From the NCBI RefSeq assembly GCF_007991655.1, contig NZ_BJYT01000004.1, positions 1 to 64,000 of the forward strand: a DNA stretch of 64,000 nt, read 5' to 3'. The translations under genes were made by a program, and so were the position numbers. The first letter of the stretch is position 1. Each line of letters opens with the position of its first letter. The notes under the pieces are model-generated. The model saw only the letters and a list, made by a program, of their open reading frames with translations. It did not search any database and had not been told where the DNA came from. Origin of the DNA: Segetibacter aerophilus. GTDB taxonomy: Bacteria; Bacteroidota; Bacteroidia; Chitinophagales; Chitinophagaceae. Of the stretch, positions 8,967-17,912 are shown piece by piece.

Positions 8967-9380
8967 ATGTGGTGGATCTATGCTTTAACATCAGCCTTCT
9001 TTGCAGCCCTGACAGCCATATTTGCAAAAGTTGGTATCAAGGGAGTTGATACCGATTTGGCAACAGCCATACGGACGGTAGTAATTTTAATTCTTGCTTG
9101 GGGCATCGCTTTTTTCAGAGGCGGCGCTTATACCATGCACGCCTTAACAAAACCAAATATTATTTTTCTATGCCTGTCTGGTGTTGCAACAGGTCTTTCA
9201 TGGATATTTTATTTTAAAGCGTTGCAAATTGGCAAAGTATCACAAGTTGCCCCGGTAGATAAAATGAGTGTGGCAATAGCTATTATATTGTCTGTCGCAT
9301 TTTTAGGAGAACCACTAACTATTAAGACTGCTTTAGGAGCGTTGATGATTATAGGTGGAACCATAGTTTTAATATTTTAG
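8967..9380 (+). CDS. EamA-family half transporter
   Basis: This 137-residue protein has a single EamA unit of about five transmembrane helices (WWIYALTSAFFAALTAIFAK; VAIAIILSVAFLGEPLT; ALGALMIIGGTIVLIF). Full-length DMT carriers have two such units, so this half-size form should work as a dimer. The LGEPLT motif is a family hallmark. Substrate unknown. The stretch 8701-8966 before it holds no convincing gene. Confidence 0.85.
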   Translation: MWWIYALTSAFFAALTAIFAKVGIKGVDTDLATAIRTVVILILAWGIAFFRGGAYTMHALTKPNIIFLCLSGVATGLSWIFYFKALQIGKVSQVAPVDKMSVAIAIILSVAFLGEPLTIKTALGALMIIGGTIVLIF

Positions 9381-9430
9381 GGGCATTTTTCCTTGTTGTC
9401 CTAAACACCGTCATTATAAAATTGATTGCT

Positions 9431-11791
9431 ATGCAGGAAACCCGTAACAGTATTAACAACATTTGGGGCGAAAGAACTCCTTATCGTGGTAAATGGCCCG
9501 TGCGTGTAGACCAACGAGTATGCGAAGAGCCGGATAAATGGGTTCAGTCAGCATGTGTGCTTTGTTCAAATGGTTGTGGCATCGATATAGGAGTTAAGGA
9601 TGGGAAGATGGTTGGTGTGCGCGGCCGAAAAGAAGATGTTGTCAACTTTGGAAGACTTGGCCCGAAGGGTTTGCATGGATGGGTTGCAAACAACAGTAAA
9701 GATCGGTTGACCAAACCTTTGATAAGGAAAAATGGTAAGTTGGAAGAAGCAAGCTGGGATGAAGCAATGGAACTGATCGTAAAAAAATCAAAGGAAATCA
9801 TAGAGAAACAAACAAGCCTTGGAATCGGCTTTTATACATCCGGTCAACTTTTCTTAGAGGAATATTATACACTTGGCGTTTTAGGTAAAGCCGGTTTAGG
9901 TACCCCGCATATGGATGGCAACACACGTCTTTGTACGGCTACCGCCGCCGCAGCCCTGAAAATTTCGTTTGGCTCCGATGGACAACCTGGCTCTTATTCT
10001 GACCTCGATACCACTGACTGTATTTTGCATTTTGGTCATAATATCGCCTCACAACAAACTGTTCTGTGGATGAGGATCCTTGATCGCCTTGCAGGACCTA
10101 ACCCACCCAAGATTATCGTTATCGATCCCAGGAAAACATTCACTGCAGAAAAGGCAACGGTGCATCTAGCCCCAAAACCGGGTACAAATGTTCCGGTAAT
10201 GAACGGATTGCTTAATCTGATAATTGAAGCGGGTCATATCAACAAAGAATACATAAATGCTCATACGGTTGGATTTGAAGATTTAAAAAAAATCGTTTCA
10301 AAATGGCCACCTGAAAGGGTTGAAGAGGTAACCGGCGTACCTGCTTCAAAGTTGCGTGAAGCAGCCCATATTTTAGGAACGACAAAGTCATTGGTGTCAA
10401 GTGTATTGCAGGGAGTATATCAATCGATGCAGGCGACAGCAGCTGCAGTTCAAATCAATAATCTACACCTTATACGCGGGCTGATAGGAATTGAGGGGTC
10501 TGGCATTTACCAGATGAACGGACAGCCTACTTCACAAAACACAAGAGAGTGTGGAGCAGACGGAGACTTGCCTGGATTTAGAAATTGGGGTAATAAAGAA
10601 CACGTGCAACAACTAGCTGATTTGTGGAATGTAGAATTAGATAAGATACCACATTGGTCTCCTCCAACCCATGCAATGCAAATATGGAGATTTGCTGAGA
10701 CAGGTTCAATAAAGATGCTTTGGATAAGTGGTACAAACCCGGCCGTCTCAATGCCTGAACTGTCGCGGGTTAGAAAAATTTTACAAAAAGAAGATTTGTT
10801 TGTGATAGCACAAGATGCATTTCACACGGAAACAACGAGGTATGCAGATGTGGTGCTTCCTGCTGCGATATGGGGTGAAAAAACAGGTTGCTATACCAAT
10901 GTTGGACGAACAGTACATATCTCACATAAGGCCATTGAGCCTCCCGGGGAAGCAAAATCAGACCTGGACATTTTTATTGATTACAGCAGGCGAATGGGTT
11001 TTAAGGATAAAGACGGCACCGGTCTAATAAAATGGAATACGGCCGAAGAAGCTTTCGAAGCCTGGAAAGAATGTACAAGGGGAAGACCTTGTGATTATAC
11101 AGGCATGAGTTACGCAAAGCTTACAGGCGGTGCTGGCATTCAGTGGCCCTGCAATGAAAAGTATCCTGATGGAACACCGCACATTTATACAGATGGTGTG
11201 TTTAATACTGCTTCCGACTATTGTGAAGCTTATGGTCATGATTTTGATACAGGAGCTGCGGTAACTGAAGAAGAATACAAGGCGATAGATCCAAAAGGAA
11301 AAGCATTCTTAAAAGGTGCAGACTATGTTCCACCCCATGAAGTGCCTGATGAAGAATATCCCCTGTGGCTTACTACCGGTAGGCTCGTTTATCATTTTCA
11401 TACCCGAACTAAAACAGGAAGATCTAAGGATTTACAGGATGCAGCACCGGATGGATATGTACAAATTTCCGAACAGGATGCAACAAAGTATGGCATTGCA
11501 GAAGGTGACATGCTCGAGGTTACATCAAGGCGTGGAAAGGTAGTTGAACCTGCTAAGATTGGAGGTATTGAGCCGGGCACTGTCTTCATTCCTTTTCATT
11601 ACGGTAGTTGGGATAACGACGACCGCCCACGGGCAGCAAATGAACTTACCATTACAGAATGGGACGCAGTAAGTAAGCAACCACACTTTAAATATGCTGC
11701 TGTAAAAATCAATAAGACAAACGGCTTCTTGCATAAAGTAAGTGACGTGTTTGATACTATTAAAGATAAATTTAAACAGGAGGAAGCTTGA
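9431..11791 (+). CDS. Molybdopterin oxidoreductase (assimilatory nitrate reductase-like)
   Basis: About 786 residues. A Fe-S motif C-x2-C-x3-C (VLCSNGCGIDIGV) leads the N-terminus, but where the fourth cysteine normally lies the sequence reads GRLGPKGLHGW. The probable Mo ligand is Cys in GNTRLCTATA. MGD-binding segments (FGHNIASQQ, ISGTNPAVSMPE) and a C-terminal MoCo dinucleotide-binding domain (from about 650, LWLTTGRLVYHFHTRTKTG) are complete. The frame also opens at a TTG at 9422; the ATG at 9431 is preferred. No NasB/NasC-type electron partner is adjacent, so the substrate (nitrate or another oxyanion) is uncertain. Confidence 0.85.
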   Translation: MQETRNSINNIWGERTPYRGKWPVRVDQRVCEEPDKWVQSACVLCSNGCGIDIGVKDGKMVGVRGRKEDVVNFGRLGPKGLHGWVANNSKDRLTKPLIRKNGKLEEASWDEAMELIVKKSKEIIEKQTSLGIGFYTSGQLFLEEYYTLGVLGKAGLGTPHMDGNTRLCTATAAAALKISFGSDGQPGSYSDLDTTDCILHFGHNIASQQTVLWMRILDRLAGPNPPKIIVIDPRKTFTAEKATVHLAPKPGTNVPVMNGLLNLIIEAGHINKEYINAHTVGFEDLKKIVSKWPPERVEEVTGVPASKLREAAHILGTTKSLVSSVLQGVYQSMQATAAAVQINNLHLIRGLIGIEGSGIYQMNGQPTSQNTRECGADGDLPGFRNWGNKEHVQQLADLWNVELDKIPHWSPPTHAMQIWRFAETGSIKMLWISGTNPAVSMPELSRVRKILQKEDLFVIAQDAFHTETTRYADVVLPAAIWGEKTGCYTNVGRTVHISHKAIEPPGEAKSDLDIFIDYSRRMGFKDKDGTGLIKWNTAEEAFEAWKECTRGRPCDYTGMSYAKLTGGAGIQWPCNEKYPDGTPHIYTDGVFNTASDYCEAYGHDFDTGAAVTEEEYKAIDPKGKAFLKGADYVPPHEVPDEEYPLWLTTGRLVYHFHTRTKTGRSKDLQDAAPDGYVQISEQDATKYGIAEGDMLEVTSRRGKVVEPAKIGGIEPGTVFIPFHYGSWDNDDRPRAANELTITEWDAVSKQPHFKYAAVKINKTNGFLHKVSDVFDTIKDKFKQEEA

Positions 11792-11792
11792 T

Positions 11793-12251
11793 ATGCATAT
11801 AGGAAAATATATTGATTTAGTTCATAGAACTGAAGAGGATCTCGTAAAAGCTTTTAAGCTGGTAGCGAATGCACATGGAGATGAAGTAGATGTTTACCAA
11901 ACCTGCATGTTGTTATCCTCTTGGTCACAAAAGCTGGCGGATGAGATCGAAGTCTTTGCGAAAAAATATAAGGAAGAAAGAGATGAGGAACCAGACAGGC
12001 TGACTCAGACGCTACTAAAAAAAACTCGAAAAGGCGGAATGGCGTTATTGAGAGACCTACATGATTTGTATTTGATTGTAAGTGAGGTAGAGGTTTGCTG
12101 CACCATTCTAAAACAAGGTGCAACAGGGCTGCGAGACAAGGAATTAGTAGCAAGCTGTGAAGAAGTCGAACGGCAGACCAAAAGGCAATTGTCATGGTTA
12201 ACAACACGAATGAAATCAGCAGCGCCACAAACTTTGATTGTGGCGGAATGA
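11793..12251 (+). CDS. Helical protein coupled to the molybdoenzyme
   Basis: The start ATG at 11793 follows the TGA of the oxidoreductase (11789-11791) by one base, so the genes are translationally coupled. The 152-residue product is nearly all amphipathic helix (IGKYIDLVHRTEEDLVKAF; CCTILKQGATGLRDKELVA), suggesting a four-helix bundle of ferritin-like or hemerythrin-like type. No complete metal ligand set can be named. The coupling argues for a role in maturation or electron transfer for the upstream enzyme; this is inferred from context only. Confidence 0.7.
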   Translation: MHIGKYIDLVHRTEEDLVKAFKLVANAHGDEVDVYQTCMLLSSWSQKLADEIEVFAKKYKEERDEEPDRLTQTLLKKTRKGGMALLRDLHDLYLIVSEVEVCCTILKQGATGLRDKELVASCEEVERQTKRQLSWLTTRMKSAAPQTLIVAE

Positions 12252-12464
12252 GAACTATACACCTAATAGCCTCTTTCTGTTAATCTTTTGGTCTCTAACT
12301 ATCTCCACAAACATCTATTCCTATGCCACCAGAAAGTGATAAAACTGAATGCCCCTAACTACCATAGTCCTTGTATTTTCCATGTTGCCGTCTTGCAACT
12401 TTTTTAGGCTTCACGTAACGCGAAGAGCCAGTAACCTTATACATTCATCGATTAATTTTATAAA

Positions 12465-12986
12465 ATGAAATTTTCACTAAATCGATCGATAGAGATTCTG
12501 GAACGAACCCCTCTTGTTCTTCAAAATTTACTAATCGGTCTCTCTGAGGAATGGACGCTGAACAACGAAGGAGAGGATACCTGGAGTCCATACGACGTGA
12601 TAGGGCATTTAATTCATGGAGATGAAACAGACTGGCTGCCAAGAGCAGAGATAATTCTCTATGGAAGCGAAAAACAGTTTCACCCCTTCGATAGGTTTGC
12701 TCAATTTGACAATAGCAAAGGGAAAACTTTGCAACAACTTTTGGATGAGTTTAGGCAGATTAGAAATACCAATATAATAAAGTTGAAAGGCTTGAATATT
12801 ACTGGACAGGACCTGCAAAAAACTGGAGTGCATCCTACGTTTGGTGAAGTGACACTATCCGAATTACTTTCTACCTGGGTAGTGCACGATCTTGATCACA
12901 TTTCACAAATAGCGCGGGTAATGGCAAAGCAATACAAAAACGAAGTCGGGCCGTGGGTGGCATTTTTAAAAATATTAAAACAATGA
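12465..12986 (+). CDS. DinB-family protein
   Basis: This 173-residue four-helix protein has the DinB/YfiT pattern: WSPYDVIGHLIHGDETDW at about residues 40-58 and VVHDLDHISQIARVMA near 140. These supply the three histidines expected to bind a metal. Members often act as thiol-dependent metalloenzymes, and the substrate is unknown. Single gene, start ATG at 12465. Confidence 0.85.
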   Translation: MKFSLNRSIEILERTPLVLQNLLIGLSEEWTLNNEGEDTWSPYDVIGHLIHGDETDWLPRAEIILYGSEKQFHPFDRFAQFDNSKGKTLQQLLDEFRQIRNTNIIKLKGLNITGQDLQKTGVHPTFGEVTLSELLSTWVVHDLDHISQIARVMAKQYKNEVGPWVAFLKILKQ

Positions 12987-13093
12987 ACCAAATGTTTGAA
13001 ACCTTTGCTGAGGTTTGAATGAAATGAGTCAATAATTGGGTTTACGCAAAATCGGTTTCCAGTTAACTTTTATTTTGAAAAAATAGTTGTCAA

Positions 13094-13453
13094 TGAAGAT
13101 CAGACTCCAATAAATTGAGTTAGGCGTCGAAGACCGTGTCAAAAGCAAAGATTTCTATAACTCGATCTTGGGACTTGATAGTGTAGTTGATCAGCAAAAT
13201 TTAAATGTTTTAAAACAGGAGTTGCGGGATAGACTTTAATAATTCAACACATCTTGCACCTAAGGCTATTGTGACAAGTTTTATAACGGACAACCGGCAA
13301 GAGGGTATTGAGCACCTCACTGCAGATGGAATTTCTTTTCAGGGTCCTAAAAAGTTTCACTTGGAATGATACAATAGAGTTTATTGACCAGAATGGCCAC
13401 GTTTTACGAGTAAACCAACCAGGGGACACATCACCCTCTTGGTTAGCAGTATA
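13094..13453 (+). pseudogene. Decayed VOC/glyoxalase-family gene
   Basis: Translation in successive frames gives pieces of a vicinal-oxygen-chelate protein: GVEDRVKSKDFYNSILGLDS near 13115, APKAIVTSFITDNRQEGIEH near 13260, then FIDQNGHVLRVNQPGD and a terminal SWLAV before a stop at 13453. Stop codons and at least two frameshifts separate them, so this is a dead gene. It explains most of the 920-base gap before the methyltransferase gene; the rest (13454-13910) holds only a dispersed repeat. Confidence 0.65.
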
Positions 13454-13697
13454 AATTTTTGATACTGTTATCTATAAGTCACTAACTCCATTACCTCATT
13501 TACTGTCTACAAAGAATGTAAACGATTTTTTTTTCTCTTAAGGTGAATATATGAGATTTGATGCGCTGTTGACGTTCTTCACCAACAGGCCTTAGCCCAA
13601 CAAAAGTTTTCAGTTGAAGAACTTCTGCAAGGGCGCTGCTGGGAACACCATGAAAGTAATTTTCTGTACTTAGCTGAAGTAGTACAATAAACCTTTT

Positions 13698-13724
13698 GTT
13701 GCGTCGCACACTTGTACTGTTGTA
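13698..13724 (-). repeat. Dispersed repeat core (inverted relative to 4781)
   Basis: GTTGCGTCGCACACTTGTAC and the following bases match the reverse complement of 4781-4807 (ACAGTACAAGT core). A related copy is at 28568-28593. Confidence 0.45.
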
Positions 13725-13910
13725 AGTATGATCGCCCGGACTACTGCCACTTTCATTTCAACTGGTGATTCTTTAGGAAGACATACTTAAACTTGCCGTA
13801 CCAATCCAACCTGCAGAAAACCGAATAGATATTCAGAGTACCTCTTATCTATAATTAAGTAACCTACGTGCACCATCGGAATCTAGATTCGTACACCAAA
13901 ACTAAAAAAT

Positions 13911-14720
13911 ATGAATCCAAACAAAGCTTTATGGGAAAAGGGCGACTTTACCCAACTTGCCCAAACGATGCGCGAAAGCGGCACTAAACTGGTCTCTACA
14001 TTCAATATAACGAAAGACCTCGACGTTCTTGATCTTGGCTGTGGCGATGGCACTACCGCTATACCAGCAGCCAAACTCGGCGCAAGGGTTTTGGGTGTAG
14101 ACATTGCACGAAACCTGGTAGAGGCAGGAAACAAGCGGGCGAAAGAAGAAGGACTTACCAACTGCACTTTCCAGGAGGGTGATGCCTGCGATTTAAACGA
14201 ATTGAAGGACGCTTCCTTCGATCTCGTCGTAAGTATTTTCGGTGCAATGTTTGCGCCCAAACCTTTTGATGTTGCCAAAGAAATGGTGAGGGTTACCAGG
14301 CCTGGTGGACGAATAATAATGGGAAACTGGATACCCGGAGATCCAACTCTTGTAGCGCAAATACTAAAAATTTGCTCTGCTTACACTCCTCCTCCGCCTG
14401 AAGGTTTTGTCAGTCCTATGCTATGGGGTGTAGAGAGTAATGTTATTGAACGGTTCGGTGCGGCAGGTGTGTCAAGAGAAAAAATATCATGCGTGAGAGA
14501 GACTTACACGTTCACATCTTCCTACCCACCTTTGCACTTTGTAGACAAATTTAAAAACTACTATGGGCCAACGATGAATGCTTTTGAAGCTGCCGAAAAA
14601 AATGGCAAAGCTGCAGAACTGCAACGCGAATTGGAAGAACTTTTTGTGAGTCAAAATAAAGGTGGATCAGAAGCAACATCTATTCCTGCGACTTTCTTAA
14701 AGGTAACTGTTAATCGATAA
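13911..14720 (+). CDS. Class I SAM-dependent methyltransferase
   Basis: This 269-residue protein has a Methyltransf_11-type fold. Motif I is VLDLGCGDGTTA, the acidic loop after strand 2 is VLGVDIA, and motif II is FDLVVSIFGAMFAPKP. The post-motif strand VTRPGGRIIMGNW completes it. It probably methylates a small molecule; the substrate cannot be inferred. Single gene with free flanks. Confidence 0.88.
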   Translation: MNPNKALWEKGDFTQLAQTMRESGTKLVSTFNITKDLDVLDLGCGDGTTAIPAAKLGARVLGVDIARNLVEAGNKRAKEEGLTNCTFQEGDACDLNELKDASFDLVVSIFGAMFAPKPFDVAKEMVRVTRPGGRIIMGNWIPGDPTLVAQILKICSAYTPPPPEGFVSPMLWGVESNVIERFGAAGVSREKISCVRETYTFTSSYPPLHFVDKFKNYYGPTMNAFEAAEKNGKAAELQRELEELFVSQNKGGSEATSIPATFLKVTVNR

Positions 14721-14876
14721 ATCTTGCAAGGGTCAAGTGTCGAAGCCAAAGTAGTACCCCGGCCTAATGGGAAAGTTTTCGTCCTGTTGCATCCGTTTTT
14801 AAGCTGCAAACCACTTTGCAGCTTTACTTATTTTTAATATATTGTTCTTAATTCATCTGACCAGTTTACTCGTGCT

Positions 14877-15977
14877 ATGCCAATCTATATGGACGCCCAT
14901 ATCATCTCCGGAGTAAAGGCAAAAGACGTTGCCGAAGCACACACCAAAGACCTCATACACCAGCACGAATATGGATGTAAATGCATGACTTATTGGACCG
15001 ATGAGGAGCGTGAAAAGGTGTTCTGCCTAATTGAAGCTCCGGATAAAGATGCAGTTAGGGAGCTTCATAAAAAATCTCACGGGTTAATACCTAATAAAAT
15101 CATAGAGGTCAGCAGCAAAGTTGTACAATCATTTTTGGGCAGGTTATATGATCCCGAGGATGTGGAGTCAAACGACGAGGGACTGAAAATTTTTAATGAC
15201 TCTTCTTTCAGGATTCTGCTTGTGGTAAAAATTATTGATTCGATTTTGCTTCAGCATGAGTTGGGCAGCGTTAAGGCAAATGAGTTGCTGTTGCGGTTGA
15301 GGAGTGTGGTTAAAAAAAGTTTATCGACTTGTGGAGGTTCATCCGTCGAATATGCAGGAGCTGAATTTGTTGTTTCATTTACCTCTGCAGCCACAGCAAT
15401 CAGCTGTGCCTCCTCCATTACCGAGAACTTGACGCCCGAGGATGTTGGATTGCTCGATCTGAAAATAGCGATAAATGCAGGCGACCCTATTGAAAAGAGT
15501 AACAAGTTATTTGGAGATGTAATACAACAGGCCGCTAACATGTGTATGCTCCAGGGCAGCTTTCGTGTTGCAGTTTGCTCATCAATAAAAGATTTGGTTG
15601 CTAATACTGACATTCAAAACAAGAAGGAGAAATTTCGAACATTGTCACCACATGACGAAAGTTTACTCCGGTCGCTATTTAGCAAGTTGGAAGAGAACTT
15701 TGGTAATTGCAATTTTGATATTGCAGACTATGGCAAGGCGATGGCAATGAGTATGTCGCAGCTGTACAGGAAGACATTGGAGCTAACCGGAATGTCGCCT
15801 AACCAACTTTTGAAAGATTACAGGCTCGCTAAGGCAAAAGAATTAATGAAGCAGAAACCTTATTCTATTTCTCAAATAAGTTTTGATACTGGCTTTACCA
15901 GTCCTTCTTATTTTACCAAGTGTTTCAAATTGAAATACGGCCTCCTGCCAAAAGCTTACCTCGATATGCTACAGTAA
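14877..15977 (+). CDS. DUF4242 - cyclase-like - AraC HTH fusion regulator
   Basis: This 366-residue protein has three parts. Residues 1-95 match DUF4242/nickel-binding SCO4226-like proteins (PIYMDAHIISGVKAKDVAEAH; HKKSHGLIPNKIIEV). Residues about 105-250 look like a degenerate class III nucleotide cyclase or guanylate-cyclase-like fold (VVSFTSAATAISCASSI; LKIAINAGDPIEKSNKLFGD) that lacks the metal-binding Asp pair. Residues 262-366 are an AraC-type double HTH (ISQISFDTGFTSPSYFTKCF). The layout suggests a ligand-sensing transcription factor. A second, secreted DUF4242 protein is the next gene and is a likely target. Confidence 0.8.
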   Translation: MPIYMDAHIISGVKAKDVAEAHTKDLIHQHEYGCKCMTYWTDEEREKVFCLIEAPDKDAVRELHKKSHGLIPNKIIEVSSKVVQSFLGRLYDPEDVESNDEGLKIFNDSSFRILLVVKIIDSILLQHELGSVKANELLLRLRSVVKKSLSTCGGSSVEYAGAEFVVSFTSAATAISCASSITENLTPEDVGLLDLKIAINAGDPIEKSNKLFGDVIQQAANMCMLQGSFRVAVCSSIKDLVANTDIQNKKEKFRTLSPHDESLLRSLFSKLEENFGNCNFDIADYGKAMAMSMSQLYRKTLELTGMSPNQLLKDYRLAKAKELMKQKPYSISQISFDTGFTSPSYFTKCFKLKYGLLPKAYLDMLQ

Positions 15978-16121
15978 TCGTTCTTTCCGTTGCACGAATA
16001 TTACTATTTAAAGAACGAATTTTTACACCCCATTTTCTATTTATTGACTGATTTGTAATACCACCCCCGCTTGCTGCGATTATACCTTTATATCATCTTA
16101 AAACCAAAATTTATAAAGTTT

Positions 16122-16517
16122 ATGAAGACAGTAAAAGCAATCTCCTGCTGTATGATTATAGCCCTTGTATTAGTTGGCTATACTTCATTTGCACAACAAT
16201 TAACAACTAAAAAAAATTTAAAAATCAACAAATCAACAGTGATGAAAACATATGTAATTGAAAGAGAAATACCCAACGCAGGTAAGTTAACTGCTGAAGA
16301 ATTGAAGGCAATCGCGCAAAAATCAAATTCAGTATTAAAAGAGATGGGTCCTCAAATTGAGTGGCAACAAAGCTATGTGACCGGTAATAAAATTTATTGT
16401 GTTTACAAAGCGCCGAATGAAGAACTGATAAAGGAGCATGCAAGGAAAGGAGGATTTCCTGCAAACTCAGTTAGTGAGGTGGCAAACATGATAAATCCGG
16501 CAACTGCAAGCCATTAA
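16122..16517 (+). CDS. Secreted DUF4242 (nickel-binding-like) protein
   Basis: A longer frame opens at 16071, but the ATG at 16122 yields a standard signal peptide (MKTVKAISCCMIIALVLVGY, cleavage near FAQQ). The mature part TYVIEREIPNAGKLTAEELK ... VYKAPNEELIKEHARKGG follows the DUF4242 pattern. It is 131 residues long and probably periplasmic. It lies directly behind the regulator that carries the same domain, and a terminator follows. Confidence 0.8.
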   Translation: MKTVKAISCCMIIALVLVGYTSFAQQLTTKKNLKINKSTVMKTYVIEREIPNAGKLTAEELKAIAQKSNSVLKEMGPQIEWQQSYVTGNKIYCVYKAPNEELIKEHARKGGFPANSVSEVANMINPATASH

Positions 16518-16538
16518 GCGGATAGCTCACTACTGGTA

Positions 16539-16566
16539 AAAACAGCCTTATGGCTGTTTTTGGTTT
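16539..16566 (+). terminator. Rho-independent terminator
   Basis: AAAACAGCC - TTAT - GGCTGTTTT followed by a T-rich tail. It ends the DUF4242 gene. Confidence 0.8.
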
Positions 16567-16776
16567 TTCAGGATGCTGGGTTTTAAGCCGATGCAAAGTG
16601 TTATACACGATATGGTGCGTGAACCATATGCAGAATAAATCACTGTTGCGTCTGTTCCAGTTTCCCTTATTAGATCAAGCCAGGCATCGCGATAGGATAT
16701 ACAATAAGGCAGACAAAAGGCGCGTTGTAAGGAAGTACAAATTCTTATATTGCCTTTTTAATCTACAGCTTTAACA

Positions 16777-17235
16777 ATGAGAATTTTATCTCTTTTTGTG
16801 CTTTTTGCGTTTGCATTTATCAGCCTTTCAGCCCAAACAGATTCCACTAACACGTCTCCTGCTAAGACATCTTCCATACCACTTGATACAAGTGGTATGG
16901 CTAAGGTGTATGTGATTAGGTCAACAGGTCATTTAGGGAGTGCCATAAATCTGCGGATGGTGGTAAATGACATCATGATGTGCAAAGTAAAAAATAATCA
17001 TTACGCGGTTGTTTTTGTAAAGCCCGGCACTCATATGTTCAATGCTACTACTTGGGATAAACCAGGAACACCTCAAAAGTTTGCTTTGAAGATGCCGGTA
17101 GAGGCAGGAAAAACTTATTACATGACCATGCACATGAAGCAAAAGTTTATGGGAGTCGAGATATTTCTTGAGGAAGTAACTTATAACACTGCTTCTCCAC
17201 TGATTGCCAAGTATAAGCAGGATGAATGTGATTAG
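16777..17235 (+). CDS. Secreted DUF2846-like protein
   Basis: This 152-residue protein has a signal peptide (MRILSLFVLFAFAFISLSA). A Ser/Thr-rich linker and a beta-rich domain follow (AKVYVIRSTGHLGSAINLRM ... VFVKPGTHMFNATTWD ... VEAGKTYYMTMHM) that fits the DUF2846 pattern. There is no lipobox cysteine. Function unknown, probably periplasmic or outer-surface. Confidence 0.65.
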   Translation: MRILSLFVLFAFAFISLSAQTDSTNTSPAKTSSIPLDTSGMAKVYVIRSTGHLGSAINLRMVVNDIMMCKVKNNHYAVVFVKPGTHMFNATTWDKPGTPQKFALKMPVEAGKTYYMTMHMKQKFMGVEIFLEEVTYNTASPLIAKYKQDECD

Positions 17236-17540
17236 TCAAACAACTTATATGAATTTTAAAAAAGATTTTCTGTACAAGATAGGAGTACTTCTTCCCTTAT
17301 AATCTAGTTCGTTCGAGGGATGTGCCCAATTCGGGAGTTGCTATAATCTTCATTTAAGTCTGATTTTAATGGTTAATAACGCGAGGCTTAATCTACATCA
17401 AACATAAATCGCCCTAATAACTTATATCTGATTATTAGGGGGTGTGATTAGGCGCGAACCAATGATGCACTATTGAACCATCAAATGGTTCAAAAAACAA
17501 GAAGATATAAAAAAAGGCACTGATTATCAGTGCCTTTACA
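17236..17540. other. Intergenic hairpin cluster beside the att site
   Basis: No gene seen. Three perfect inverted repeats occur within 130 bases: CCCTAATAA / TTATTAGGG (17412-17440), TTGAACCAT / ATGGTTCAA (17473-17493, followed by A residues) and the terminator at 17513-17537. All lie just left of a tRNA 3'-end fragment. Confidence 0.6.
17513..17537 (-). terminator. Terminator beside the left att repeat
   Basis: AAAGGCACTGA - TTA - TCAGTGCCTTT, an 11-base-pair perfect stem with A residues before and T residues after. It sits where the terminator of a leftward tRNA gene would be. Confidence 0.7.
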
Positions 17541-17562
17541 GTGACCGCGTCAGGATTCAAAC
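17541..17562 (-). repeat. tRNA 3'-end fragment, candidate left attachment repeat
   Basis: GTGACCGCGTCAGGATTCAA and two more bases match 30419-30440 at 21 of 22 positions. On the minus strand this is the 3' half of a T-arm and the acceptor strand of a tRNA. No tRNA body accompanies it. Direct repeats of a tRNA 3' end are the usual scar of site-specific integration. Confidence 0.6.
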
Positions 17563-17684
17563 TATATCTTCAAATGCTTATCCAGCAAGGATTTCAGAAG
17601 AACTTGTTATCATAGGTAACCGGTTAGGTCACCTATAAATCTCATCAAAATTAGTTAAAAAAATTTCATTTAAAATTCGGCTTT

Positions 17685-17879
17685 CTAATGTTTTTTGGCT
17701 CGAATTTGAACTTGAGGTTGACATTGCCTGCATAAGGTTGCCAACAGGAGTGGAATCATTTCAACATCAAAATCCTTCAGCTTTTTGTAAGTGGACGTGG
17801 AAGGATCAAAGGAAAAAATAACACCCTTAGTGCTGTATGGGTTTTCATCATTATAGTCGCTCCCTCCCGGTGGGGCCAT
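17685..17879 (-). pseudogene. Fragment of a Gloeo_Verruco-repeat protein
   Basis: The translated piece GGSDYNDENPYSTKGVIFSF followed by DPSTSTYKKLKDFD is one unit of the Gloeo_Verruco repeat found in secreted Bacteroidetes proteins. Only one repeat and a short tail remain and no signal or anchor is present, so it is debris rather than a gene. It lies right inside the left att repeat. Confidence 0.55.
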
Positions 17880-17912
17880 GGCATATTGGGTGCCGATTGT
17901 TCCGGTTTTTTG

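Noticed and set aside
13500-13709. 69-codon minus-strand frame
   Set aside because: It overlaps the dispersed repeat and shows no family; probably chance.
17236-17540. Non-coding RNA from the three hairpins near the left att site
   Set aside because: No promoter or conserved structure can be shown; at least one hairpin is better read as a tRNA-type terminator.
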